NCBI GenBank assembly: GCA_963556195.1
Contig: OY744531.1
Location: 100,144,623 to 100,208,622, forward strand
DNA length: 64,000 bases
DNA from: Sepiola atlantica
Lineage: Eukaryota > Mollusca > Cephalopoda > Sepiida > Sepiolidae
Direction: 5' to 3'
The notes beneath the pieces were generated by a model. That model was not told the DNA's origin. It saw nothing but the letters and a program-made list of their open reading frames with translations, and searched no databases. Shown here piece after piece: positions 1-11,100 of the stretch. Position 1 is the stretch's first letter. Each line of letters opens with the position of its first letter. The position numbers were made by a program, and so were the translations under genes.

Positions 1-218
1 AAGACTTACACCCCCTGAAGATGACGAATCAAATCGAAAGTACTCGCGAAAAAATAAAGAAAATTGAACAAGAACCCATGGAACTTACAAACACCAATTT
101 GACCAAAACACTAAATGGACCATTCGGAAAATTGAAAAAATAAAAACGTATTATTAAGCAAAAACACCCCGTGTTATTTAATAATGTTTACCTAAATAAA
201 AATATGCTGCCTAAATGC

Positions 219-221
<3 letters not shown>

Positions 222-287
<66 letters not shown>
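222..287. repeat. (TA)n microsatellite
   Basis: Uninterrupted TA dinucleotides. The sequence before it (1-221) is AT-rich and shows no recognisable feature. Confidence 0.97.
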
Positions 288-293
<6 letters not shown>

Positions 294-639
294 AAAATAT
301 ATATTAACGAAACATACTATAAATTTAAGGGCGTCTAATAATGCAATGTTCTGCATCTTTATCACTTAGGAAGTGAAACAATTGAAATAGTAGCATATTA
401 CAAACATCAGCGAAAGCTACAATCACCGATAAAAACAATTAGATAAAAATACACTAAATTTTAGGTGATAAAAATCGCACAATTTCCCAGGTAAGGCGTT
501 ATAGTTCGGAGGTAAAACGGCAGACATATACTCCTTATAATTTCTGATATATTTCCAATTGCAAGCTCAATCAAGTTGTATTCCAAGATTCAGAGGAAAT
601 ACACTTACATATGAAATATAAAAGGATTCAGACTGTGAA

Positions 640-730
640 TTTTTACTGCTCGGACTCTAATTATTTTTATTGCTCGGACTCTAATTATTTTTACTGCTCG
701 GACTCTAATTATTTTTACTGCTCGGACTCA
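640..730 (+). repeat. 24-bp minisatellite, about 4 copies
   Basis: Four near-identical 24-bp units built around TACTGCTCGGACTCTAAT. Because 24 is a multiple of three, the array stays open and encodes an eight-residue repeat inside a 69-residue open frame. I see no sign that this is a real protein: there is no other domain and the flanks are non-coding. Confidence 0.9.
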
Positions 731-903
731 AAGGATTACATTCTAATTATCACTTTATATCTACTTCATGTATCTGATTCCTTTAATATTTTTATGGACA
801 CATCATATTTTTACATTTAAGATAGTTTTCTTTGCATATAACGTTTTATGTTTGCAAATATTTACTAAACTGTAATACGAATTTTACTGATATGCTCTTC
901 TGA

Positions 904-955
904 TTTTCCTCTGACGATAAGAGCTTATTTTTGAAAATTCATGGATTAAGGAAAA
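904..955 (+). ncRNA. hammerhead ribozyme motif, family A copy 1
   Basis: The conserved core is present in order: CTGACGA (911-917), GAAA (933-936) and cleavage residue A948. Stem I pairs TTTTCCT (904-910) with AGGAAAA (949-955), 7 bp. Stem III pairs AATTC with GGATT around a 2-nt loop, with one U-G pair. Stem II is the weak part: about four pairs including a wobble, with extra U residues before GAAA. Predicted cleavage is between 948 and 949. Similar motifs lie at 2.07 and 30.86 kb on the same strand. Hammerheads are known in Penelope-like elements, retrozymes and schistosome SINE-like repeats; activity here is inferred. Confidence 0.65.
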
Positions 956-1082
956 GAAAAAAGTCATTTTTTTATAATTCTTGTTTGAATTAATCGAGGA
1001 TCTAATAAATATTGTATTTTATCCAATTTTTATTTTCCATGTGTCTCAACATCCAGACCTTTCTGCATCTCTCTCTTTCTCC

Positions 1083-1256
<174 letters not shown>

Positions 1257-2060
1257 AAACTGTGTTCTGCGGCTACGGTAGTCAAATGACATCCCGTAGC
1301 TGCAATCAGTCCTCCATGCTAGGCCCAGGCCATCTGGCCTTGCCATTCGCAAGTTGTCGTAGGCAATGAAGTTGTTTCGCTGTACGTAGTGGTCCTAGTT
1401 CCACCTGCTTGAGGTCAGCACGTAGTGTGCATGGATTGAATGACAGAATAAAATAAGAAATGAATGCGACTTTATTACATATTAAAGTTTAACTGAATAT
1501 TATAATTAATTTTACTGAATATTGTAATTTTCACTTTTTTTTTTTTTTTTTAATTTTTATTTTTATTTACCAGCGATTTTGACCAGCTCGTACCATGTAT
1601 TTCTACTTCATATCTCCATTATTTTCTCGATATACCACAGACCAGGAAGATATGGTTTGATACATTCCTACCAGAAAACCATCAGTTTCTAAGAACCATT
1701 AATTTGACATCGGCATACCGAAAACCGAGTGAGTTTTCGCATTTTCTATGATTTTACTGATTTATTTTCATTAATTTACAAACACTCTGATTTCCCGTTA
1801 ATGCATTCTTCATTATCACCCACTCTATTAATAGCACAACAATTTGCCGATGGATTACTCCTTGATTTTGGATGACCATTTACTACCTGGATTGCTTTTT
1901 GAAAAAGTTTTTGACCTGGATATATTGCAAATGTTGAACATCAGAACAGTCCGTACCGTGTTGGGGGTATTTTAACATAACAGTGTGTTTTTTGGCCGAG
2001 ATGTTTTATGCTTTGTATATTTTCAAAGCCGAATTTTTTTTTTTACTCGCAGTAGTGTCA
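1257..2060. other. unassigned AT-rich sequence
   Basis: No coding homology, RNA gene or repeat family recognised. The first 180 bp after the microsatellite are less AT-rich than the rest and could be a repeat that I do not know. Confidence 0.5.
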
Positions 2061-2071
2061 TTGCGGTAATT

Positions 2072-2118
2072 GTACTCTGAGGAGAAGATTTTCTTTGAAA
2101 ATCCATGGTTTAAGGACT
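2072..2118 (+). ncRNA. hammerhead ribozyme motif, family A copy 2
   Basis: Core CTGAGGA (2077-2083), GAAA (2097-2100) and cleavage residue A2112 are intact. Stem II is GAAGA/TCTTT with a 3-nt loop and one wobble. Stem III is AATCC/GGTTT with one U-U mismatch and an AT loop. Stem I pairs 2072-2076 with 2113-2117 imperfectly. Sequence on either side of the core resembles the copies at 0.9 and 30.9 kb, so this is a dispersed family rather than a chance match. Partly decayed. Confidence 0.55.
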
Positions 2119-2297
2119 CAGTATTACTCCTTGCTCGTTAACTTTGATATGTAACAAAGTCTGATTCATTTCTTATTCTATTCTCTCATTTAATCGATTA
2201 TTATTAATGCTCTATCCAAGATATTGAACTTTATTTTTTAACTTGATAGTTTACTAGTTAAAGATATTATTCATATATTTGAAGTATCATCTTATTG

Positions 2298-2431
<134 letters not shown>

Positions 2432-2651
2432 GCTACTTGTAAATATTTTTTTTATTTTTCCTTTTTTATTTTTATATTTTTAAATCCTAACTTTTCCATT
2501 TTTAAATCCTAACTGTTACTTTTCACCCCCCCTTTTTTTCATACTTTATTAAACCTCCCTTACACTAAATTTAAACAAACATACACAACACTCTAAGCAA
2601 ATAACGCGTCTAAATGAGAGTGACACGTGACTTCACATTTCCGAAAAGGTG

Positions 2652-2722
2652 ACAACAGAAGCTGAAGAGAGCCGGATGGCTAAGTCTTTCAGTGCTTGAA
2701 ACCGACGGTACTAATGCTGTAC
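2652..2722 (+). ncRNA. possible hammerhead motif with long stem-loop II
   Basis: CTGAAGA (2662-2668) and GAAAC (2698-2702) are present. GAGC (2669-2672) can pair with GCTT (2694-2697), as in the 51-kb family B copies, leaving a 21-nt loop. Stem III is ACC/GGT with a 3-nt loop, followed by A2710 as the NUH residue. Stem I would be AG/CT plus ACAG/CTGT with an internal loop, a layout known from type I hammerheads. It is weaker than the others because the stem II loop is long and stem I is interrupted. Confidence 0.35.
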
Positions 2723-2735
2723 TCATTTTTCTGTA

Positions 2736-2739
<4 letters not shown>

Positions 2740-2804
<65 letters not shown>
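2740..2804. repeat. (TA)n microsatellite
   Basis: About 65 bp of TA repeats directly downstream of the possible hammerhead motif. Confidence 0.95.
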
Positions 2805-2807
<3 letters not shown>

Positions 2808-3145
2808 GAGATAAGTGTTACTACAGCTCAAAACGCCGCTGAAATGATAAACATTGAAATTTTAGAAACCAGAAAACTTGACGCAAGAGTTTGCCAAATA
2901 AATGAAATATTTATAAAAACATTTTTTTTTTAATCTGGATTTTCGGTTTTATAAAACGCTATTCATTGTAGTACAGACAATATTTTCCTTTTTTTTCTGT
3001 TTCTTTTTTTTTTATTATTATTATTCATGGTCGAAGTCTTACGACGTAGCCGAAGATCAACAATCGTCTGATGATAGCGAAGAGACTGTTTCTTTTTTAA
3101 TGTTCGATCTGAAGTAAAGCGCGCTGGAGCGCGTGTATACAATAA

Positions 3146-3148
<3 letters not shown>

Positions 3149-3177
<29 letters not shown>
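3149..3177. repeat. (TA)n microsatellite
   Basis: Short TA run abutting the left end of the palindromic element. Confidence 0.9.
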
Positions 3178-3180
<3 letters not shown>

Positions 3181-3565
3181 AATTTTATTTACACAGACAT
3201 GTACAAAATCTGCGACACTGGCATGTCGATGTTATCGATCAACAGTTACTATAAACTGAGATCTCATCAGGCAGAGTTAGAATCCGATCTTAACCTCAGA
3301 TCATATTTGGGATCATATTTGGGATCTCTCCAAATATGATCTGAGGTTAAGATCGGATTCTAACTCTGCCTGATGAGATCTCAGTTTATAGTAACTGTTG
3401 ATCGATAACATCGACATGCCAGTGTCGCAGATTTTGTACATGTCTGTGTAAATAAAATTATCATATATAAAGCTCTATTTTGATATTGAGCACTTTTTAT
3501 AAACCCGGTTAAAATTCTCTGGATTACCACCCTGTGGATATTTTTCACCTGGATTATTACCATTA
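3178..3565. mobile_element. palindromic (fold-back) element P, copy 1
   Basis: Two inverted copies of one monomer meet near 3315-3333. The left arm (about 3178-3319, plus orientation) is truncated at its outer end. The right monomer (about 3330-3565, minus orientation) is complete and ends next to ACCATT. The arms are nearly identical over about 140 bp; the left one has an extra 12-bp duplication at the centre. Both ends sit in or beside (TA)n. Other copies lie at 24.5, 25.4, 36.4, 54.0 and 62.7 kb. No coding capacity is seen. The transposition mechanism is unknown; a TA-targeting fold-back or MITE-like element is my inference. Confidence 0.8.
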
Positions 3566-3615
3566 ATATATATATATATAGATGTGTGTGTGTGTGTGTG
3601 TGGGTGTGTGTGTGT
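3563..3615. repeat. (TA)n(TG)n microsatellite
   Basis: A short TA run followed by TG repeats with a few interruptions. Confidence 0.95.
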
Positions 3616-3918
3616 TAGAAGACTTTCTGTTTGGAATTCAGTAGTTGTAAATACACATGTGGTAGTTAAAGGAATAGTTAATAACGAGTTTATAACTCTT
3701 AATAGAAAATAGAAAATGATGGATGATTAATGAAGAGAAGGGAAAGAAACTCTGATTCTTCGATGCAACTTACCGCCATCTTGGCAAACATGGCCGCTAA
3801 TCAAGAATAGACTGCAAAAAAACAAGTGTAAATATACGGAACTTTAACTTTAATAGAGTTTCTATAATTCCAAACTTTTGAAAATATCATAACAGCTGTT
3901 AATGAATACTTCATGTTA

Positions 3919-3987
3919 TATAGTTTCTAAACGAGACAATTCCTTTTATTGTATTTTGTTATATACATATAAATATAAATATATATA

Positions 3988-4068
<81 letters not shown>

Positions 4069-4138
4069 AAGACTTCAAAATAGTTTCTAAACGAGACAAT
4101 TCGTTTTATTGTATTTTGTTATATATATATAAATATAA

Positions 4139-4232
<94 letters not shown>

Positions 4233-4240
4233 CTTCAATA
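3919..4240. repeat. tandem duplication of a 160-bp unit carrying microsatellites
   Basis: The unit starts at ATAGTTTCTAAACGAGACAA (3919 and 4080) and ends in TGTGTAAGACTTCAA. Each copy contains a TA/TG microsatellite whose length differs between copies. Differences in the unique part are only a few bases, so the duplication is recent. Confidence 0.85.
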
Positions 4241-4579
4241 TGGTTTCTGCATTTTCATTACTGTTCAACGTTATTAAAAGCTTTTTTTTTACTTGCGATT
4301 TCAAGAAGGAATTACGTCGACATTTTCGGAATGTTTAAAACTGTGCCGTTTTCTATTTTCTAGTGCTATTGTCTGAGAACAAATTGCCTTATTCCAAATC
4401 TAAAAATTAAAATCTGTTTTATCATTTACAAAATCATTATAATGGAGCTTTCGCGTCTGTATGTTAATATAAACACTGAATATTATTTTAAAATAATTTC
4501 TTCTGTTAAATTTTACCAGTCGTTATCTATGACTATACTAAATGTGAGTCAATCAACGTTTGTTTTCCCTATATACTAT

Positions 4580-4733
4580 GGCAAGATAGCTAAGTGGTTA
4601 ACGACACGATCTGAAAAAAATGAGTGTGCCGGGTTCGAATCCAGTTAGTTCCATAGAAACACTTTCATCAAAACCCACACCTGACCTCGTGTCTAACCTT
4701 CTCGAGAGGAGGTTAATAAAATACTTTAATCAC
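4580..4733 (+). mobile_element. tRNA-headed SINE
   Basis: A tRNA-like head carries an A box (TAGCTAAGTGG, 4587-4597) and a perfect B box (GGTTCGAATCC, 4632-4642) 45 nt apart, as in a real tRNA. The 3' part contains CTGACCTCGTGTCTAACCTT followed by a GAGAGGAGG block and a TAATAAAATA tail. That tail matches the end of the U2-headed elements at 38.7 and 40.8 kb, suggesting the same LINE mobilises both. The anticodon arm is degenerate, so this is a SINE rather than a working tRNA. Confidence 0.8.
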
Positions 4734-4929
4734 ACAAAATACATGCTAAAATATATGCCTTAGTTCTGTGATTGAGTTATGTTTGAAAACAATTCTGTCT
4801 TAATTTTCTAATTAGCTGTAATTTGTAATTAACTGAAATATCCGCACGCCTGTCTCTTTTGCTGGGTACTATTCCTATCGCACTCTATTTTGATTAAACC
4901 ACTCTTTAATATTTAGCATGTGTGTGCGT

Positions 4930-5110
4930 TTGTGTTGGATACACCCGTTTAAATAATTAACCGATCATTGTGAATTTCGGAACAGAACTGCTATGCGTAA
5001 GGGTGGTTAATGTAGCTATATTTAGTTTAATTTTATGCAAAGAGATCAAAGGTGCTGGAAGCCTTTCCTGAGAATTCAGTAAACATTCGCTTTTTATTAA
5101 ATTTTAACCA
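4930..5110 (+). repeat. dispersed repeat family D, copy 1
   Basis: About 180 bp containing AATTAACCGATCATTGTGAA. The family recurs at 47.28-47.49, 47.60-47.78 (+) and 58.26-58.46 kb (-). Its 3' end runs directly into the 21-bp minisatellite. Family identity is unknown; no coding sequence seen. Confidence 0.75.
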
Positions 5111-6330
5111 TAAATATTAGATATCAAAAAATAAATATTAGATACCAATTAATGAATATTAGATATCAATTAATACATATTATACATCAATTTATGAATA
5201 GTAGATATCAATTACTAAATATAAGATATTAATTAATAAATATTAGATATCAAATAATAAATATTAGATATCAATTAATAAATATTAGATATCAATTAAT
5301 AAACATTAGATATCAATTAATAAATATTAGATATCAAATAATAAACATTAGATATCAAATAATAAATATTAGATATCAATTAATAAATATTAGATATCGA
5401 TTAATGAATATTAGATATCAATTAATAAATACTAGATATCAATTAATAAATATTAGACATCAATTAATAAATATTAGACATCAATTAATAAATATTCGAT
5501 ATCAATTAATAAATATTAGATATCAAATAATAAATATTAGATATCAATTAATAAATATTAGATATTAATTAATAAATATTAGATATCAAATAATAAATAT
5601 TAGATATCAATTAATAAATATTAGATATTAATTAATAAATATTAGATGTCAAATAATAAATATTAGATATCAATTAATAAATATTAGATATCAATTAATA
5701 AATATTAGATATCAAATAATAAACATTAGATATCAATTAATAAATATTAGACATCAAATAATAAATATTAGATATCAATTTATAAATATTAGATATTAAT
5801 TAATAAATATTAGATATCAAATAATAAACATTAGATATCAATTAATGAATATTAGACATCAAATAATGAATATTAGATATCAAATAATAAACATTAGATA
5901 TAAATTAATAAATATTAGATATCAAATAATAAACATTAGATATCAATCAATAAATATTAGACATCAAATAATTAATATTAGATATCAATCAATAAATATT
6001 AGACATCAAATAATTAATATTAGATATCAATTAATGAATATTAGACATCAAATAATTAATATTAGATATCAATTAATAAATATTAGACATCAATTAATAA
6101 ATATTAGACATCAATTAATAAATATTAGACATCAAATAATTAACATTAGATATCAATCAATAAATATTAGACATCAAATAATTAATATTAGACATCAATT
6201 AATAAATATTAGACATCAATTAATAAATATTAGACATCAATTAATAAATATTAGACATCAATTAATAAATATTAAACATCAATTAATAAATATTAGACAT
6301 CAATTAATAAATATTAGACATCAATTAATG
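5108..6330 (+). repeat. 21-bp minisatellite, about 58 copies
   Basis: Tandem units built on AATAAATATTAGATATCAAT. Variants are GACATC for GATATC, and ATCAAATAAT for ATCAATTAAT. Left units are more diverged; the right half is dominated by the GACATC form. The single-copy ancestor appears inside family D at about 47.74-47.78 kb. The 196-residue open frame over the right half arises because 21 is divisible by three. Confidence 0.95.
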
Positions 6331-6600
6331 AATATTCCCAATATTTCAGTTTTTTGTAGTATTTTAAAGGATTGTATGGGTACAAACACCGATTGGGGGG
6401 ATTATACTTTCCAACAAAAATTCAAATATTTCTGATTTGCATGAAATTTTATCTATACTTACTAGACACATAATAAGCAAGATTTTATAAATTTCAATTT
6501 ATTCTTAAGCCCATTAAGCTTAAGCCCCAAACCTTAGGCATTTTTCTAAAATTAAAATCATTTAAAAGATTTTGATCAAAATTGGAATATGGATTCTAGA
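6331..6600 (+). repeat. sequence related to 48.64-48.78 kb
   Basis: The stretch with AATAAGCAAGATTTT and TTAAGCTTAAGCCCC resembles 48,640-48,775 at moderate identity. With family D upstream at both places, this suggests one larger decayed element. Confidence 0.5.
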
Positions 6601-6699
6601 CATAAGGTTTCGTAGCATATACGCATATAACTTTACTTTAATCTTTCGTAAGGAGACATAAAAGTGGTGCAGAACTCTTCTGCACGGTGAATTACTTTC

Positions 6700-7260
6700 A
6701 TTATTAACTGGCAGGGCTACCTGGTATTGCTCGGTGCAAAAGTTTTAAATGTGTCTTTTAAAACTTCTATCTCTCTGTCCCTCTTTACCAGTCTCTCTAT
6801 CTTTCTCGCCCTACCTATCCCCACCTCTTCGTTCTCATCCTCCCAGCCCATTCCACTCTTTGGACAAACACAAACACACAGAAAACTCCTTTATATAGAT
6901 TCCTCGAAGAATTAGTTGACATAAGGGAAGTAACTCCTTGATTAAAAAATCTGAGTTACTTCTCTTTAGTTAGTAGATAAAATGGCTGAAAAACCGACAT
7001 CCCCTGACAAAATCTGCGCCCGTGTAGGGTCAAAGAATGAATTTTGTTTTTACTAAATTTTAGATATTCATTCCGAGCAACGCCGATCAAGAAAATACCA
7101 ACTTTGTGCGCCTTTGTTTTGTAGTTTGTTTGTTTTTATTTTTTTTAGCCGGATACTCTCTCTCTCTCTCTCATACACACAAACAAACACACGGACAACT
7201 GCCTTTTATATAATAGAAGACTAGCCGAATACTAGTCATGGGTATTCTTCTAGTTGTATA
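6700..7260. repeat. unknown dispersed repeat pieces
   Basis: ACTGGCAGGGCTACCTGGTA (6706-6725) and ACTAGCCGAATACTAGTCAT (7221-7240) resemble each other and the ACTAGCAGGGGTACCCGGGG block at 61.6 kb. Each is followed within a few hundred bases by CT- or CA-rich sequence and a TTTATAT segment. They look like end fragments of a repeat family that I cannot name. Confidence 0.4.
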
Positions 7261-7395
7261 AGGGAGATGTAATTAAATAGTGACAACAGTGCATGCGAAC
7301 CGTTATGAATAGTATTTAAATGATATGAACTGATGTCTAAACGATTCGTCATTTCGCTTGTGACTTTTCCTGCGCCAACCAAAGTAAAACCTTTG

Positions 7396-7510
7396 TCATG
7401 CTTCATAAACTTTAGTTATGTGCCGTGAACCAAAAGTCTTTCACCTTTTGATAGTCGCTGTGATCATAGAGACATATGAACTAAAATAGATATATAGATA
7501 GTTAGACTAT
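7396..7510 (+). repeat. conserved flank of the telomere-like array, copy 1
   Basis: About 110 bp ending GATAGTTAGACTATATTAGG. It is clearly homologous to 28,643-28,755, which also leads straight into TTAGGG repeats. The two copies differ by scattered substitutions and small indels. Confidence 0.8.
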
Positions 7511-8070
7511 ATTAGGATTAGGGTAAAGGTTAAGGGTTAGTAGTTAGGGTAAGGGTAAGGGTTAGGTGTTAGGGTTAGGGTTAGTAGTAAGGGTTAGGGG
7601 TTACGGTAAGGGTTAAGGGTTAGGGTTAGGGGTAGGGTTAGAGTTAGGGTTAGCGATTAGGGTTAGGGTTAGGGTTAGCGTTAGGGTTAGGGTTAGGGAT
7701 TAGAGTTAGGGTTAGGGATTGGGGTTAGGGGTTAGGGTTGGGGGTTAGGGTTAGGGTTAGGGTTAGGGATAAAACTTAGGGTTAGGGATTAGGGTAAGGG
7801 GTTAGGGTTAGGTTTAGGGGTTAGGGTTAGGGTTAGGGTTTGGGTTAGGGTTAGGGATTAGAGTTAGGGTTAGGGATTAGGGTTAGGGGTTAGGGGTTAG
7901 GGGTTAGGGTTAGGGTTAGAGGTTAGGGTTAGGGTTAGGGTTAGGGGTTAGGGTTAGGGTTAGGGTTAGGGATTAGGGTTTGGGATTAGAGTTAGGGTTA
8001 GAGATTACGGTTAGGGGTTAGGGTTAGGGTTAGGGTTAGGGTTAGGGTTAGAGGTTAGGGTTAGGGTTAG
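7511..8070 (+). repeat. interstitial TTAGGG-type array, copy 1
   Basis: About 560 bp of TTAGGG mixed with TTAGGGG, TTAGAG, TTAAGG and TTAGCG variants. GTTAGACTATA occurs on both sides (about 7501 and 8066). TTAGGG is the ancestral animal telomere repeat, but the degeneracy and position make this an internal array rather than a chromosome end. Confidence 0.9.
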
Positions 8071-8198
8071 ACTATAATACGTACACATGATCACATTTGG
8101 ATTGAGAAACATTAACTGATATTAACATACGTGACAAGAAAGTTAATCACACAAAAAATGTTTAAATGTTCATTGATATTGGGATTTGTGTTTTTTTT

Positions 8199-11100
8199 TT
8201 GTAAATATGCGCTAATTAAAACTTTTGTAAATATGCGCTAATTTAATTTTTTGTAAATATGCGCTTTTTTAATTTTTTTATAAATATGCGCTGATTTAAA
8301 TTTTTGTAAATATGCGCTAATTAAAAATTTTGTAAATATGCGCTAACTTATTTTTTTTGTAAATATGCGCTAACTTATTTTTTTTGTACATATGCGCTAA
8401 TTTAAATTTTGTAAATATGCGCTAATTTAAATTTTTTGTAAATATGCGCTAATTTAAATTTTTTGTAAATATGCGCTAATTTAAATTCGTTGTAAATATG
8501 CGCTAATTAAAATTTTTGTAAATATGCGCTAACTTAATTTTTTTGTAAATATGCGCTAACTTAATTTTTTTGTAAATATGCGCTAATTTAAATTTTGTAA
8601 ATATGCGCTAATTAAAATTTTTGTAAATATGCGCTAACTTATTTTTTTTGTAAATATGCGCTAACTTATTTTTTTTGTACATATGCGCTAATTTAAATTT
8701 TGTAAATATGCGCTAATTTAAATTTTTTGTAAATATGCGCTAATTTAAATTTTTTGTAAATATGCGCTAATCTAAATTCGTTGTAAATATGCGCTAATTC
8801 AAATTTTTGTAAATATGCGCTAACTTAATTTTTTTGTAAATATGCGCTAACTTAATTTTTTTGTAAATATGCGCTAATTTAAATTTTGTAAATATGCGCT
8901 AATTTAAATTTTTTGTAAATATGCGCTAATTTAATTTTTTGTAAATATGCGCTAATTTAAATTTTTGTAAATATGCGCTAATCAAATTTTTGTAAATATG
9001 CGCTAATTTAAATTTTTTGTAAATATGCGCTAATTTAAATTTTTGTAAATATGCGCTAATCAAATTTTTGTAAATATGCGCTAATTTAAATTTTGTAAAT
9101 ATGCGCTAATTTTAATTTTTGTAAATATGCGCTAATTTAAATTTTTTGTAAATATGCGCTAATTTAAATTTTTGTAAATATGCGCTAATTTAAATTTTTT
9201 GTAAATATGCGCTAATTTAAATTTTGTAAATATGCGCTAATTAAAATTTTGTAAATATGCGCTAATTAAAATTTTTTGTAAATATGCGCTTATTAAATTT
9301 TTTGTAAATATACACTAATTTTTTTTTTGTAAATATGCGCTAATATAAAATTTTTTAAATATGCGCTAATTTAATTTTTTATAAATATGCGCTGATTTAA
9401 ATTTTTGTAAATATGCGGTAATTAAAAATTTTGTACATATGCGCTAACTTAATTTTTTTGTAAACATGCGCTAACTTAATTTTTTTGTAAATATGCGCTA
9501 ATTTAAATTTTGTAAATATGCGCTAATTTAAATTTTTTGTAAATATGCGCTAATTTAAATTCGTTGTAAATATGCGCTAATTAAAATTTTTGTAAATATG
9601 CGCTAATTTAATTTTTTGTAAATATGCGCTTTTTTAATTTTTTAAATATGCGCTAATTTAAATTTTTGTAAATATGCGCTAATTAGAAATTTTGTTAATA
9701 TGCGCTAACTTAATTTTTTTTGTAAATATGCGCTAATTTAAATTTTTTTAAATATGCGCTAATTAAATTTTGGTAAATATGCGTTAATTTAATTTTTTGT
9801 AAATATGCGCTAATTTAAATTTTTGTAAATATGCGCTTATTTAAATTTTTTGTAAATATGCGCTAATTTAAATTTTTGTAAAAATGCGGTAATTAAAATT
9901 TTTTGATAAATATGCGCTAATTTAAATTTTTTGTATATATGCGCTAATTTAAATTTTTGTAAATATGCGCTAATTAAAATTTTTTGTAAATATGCGCTAA
10001 TTTAAATTTTTGTAAATATGCGTTAATTTAAATTGGTTGTAAATATGCGCTAATTGAAATTTTTGTAAATATGCGCTAATTCAAATTTTTTGTATATATG
10101 CGCTAATTTAAATTTTTGTAAATATGCGCTAATTTAATTTTTTTGTAAATATGCGCTAATTTAATTTTTTGTAAATATGCGCTAATTTACATTTTTTGTA
10201 AATATGCGCTAATTTAAATTTTTGTAAATATGCGCTAATTCAAATTTTTTGTATATATGCACTAATTTAAATTTTTTTAAATATGCGCTAATTTAAATTT
10301 TTTGTAAATATGCGCTCATTTAAATTTTTGTAAATATGCGCTAATCAAATTTTTGTATATATGCGCTAATTTAAATTTTTGTAAATATGCGCTAATTTAA
10401 ATTTTTTGTAAATATGCGCTAATTTATATTTTTGTAAATATGCGCTAATTCAAATTTTTGGTATATATGCACTAATTTAAATTTTTTTAAATATGCGCTA
10501 ATTTTAATTTTTTGTAAATATGCGCTAATTTAAATTTTTGTAAATATGCGCTAATTTAAATTTTTTGTAAATATGCGCTAATTGAAATTTTTTGTAAATG
10601 TGCGTTAATTTAAATTTTTGTAAATATGCGCTAATTTAATTTTTTTGTAAATATGCGCTAATTTAAATTTTTTGTAAATATGCGCTAATTTAAATTCGTT
10701 GTAAATATGCGCTAATTAAAATTTTTGTAAATATGCGCTAATTTAATTGTTTGTAAATATGCGCTTTTTTAATTTTTTATAAATATGCGCTAATTTAAAT
10801 TTTTGTAAATATGCGCTAAGTATAAATTTTGTAAATATGCGCTAACTTAATTTTTTTGTAAATATGCGCTAATTAAAATTTTTTTTCAATATGCGCTAAT
10901 TTTAATTTTGGTAAATATGCGTTAATTTAAATTTTTTGTAAATATGCGCTAATTTAAATTCGTTGTAAATATGCGCTAATTTAAATTTTTTGTAAATATG
11001 CGCTAATTTAAATTTTTGTAAATATGCGCTAATTCAAATTTTTTGTATATATGCGCTAATTTAAATTTTTGTAAATATGCGCTAATCTAATTTTTTTGTA

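Noticed and set aside
3060..3100. CTGATGATAGCGAAGAGAC resembling a hammerhead
   Set aside because: GAAG replaces GAAA and no stem II fits.
5108..6330. CRISPR-like regular direct repeats
   Set aside because: Units are contiguous with no unique spacers, and the context is an animal genome; it is a minisatellite.
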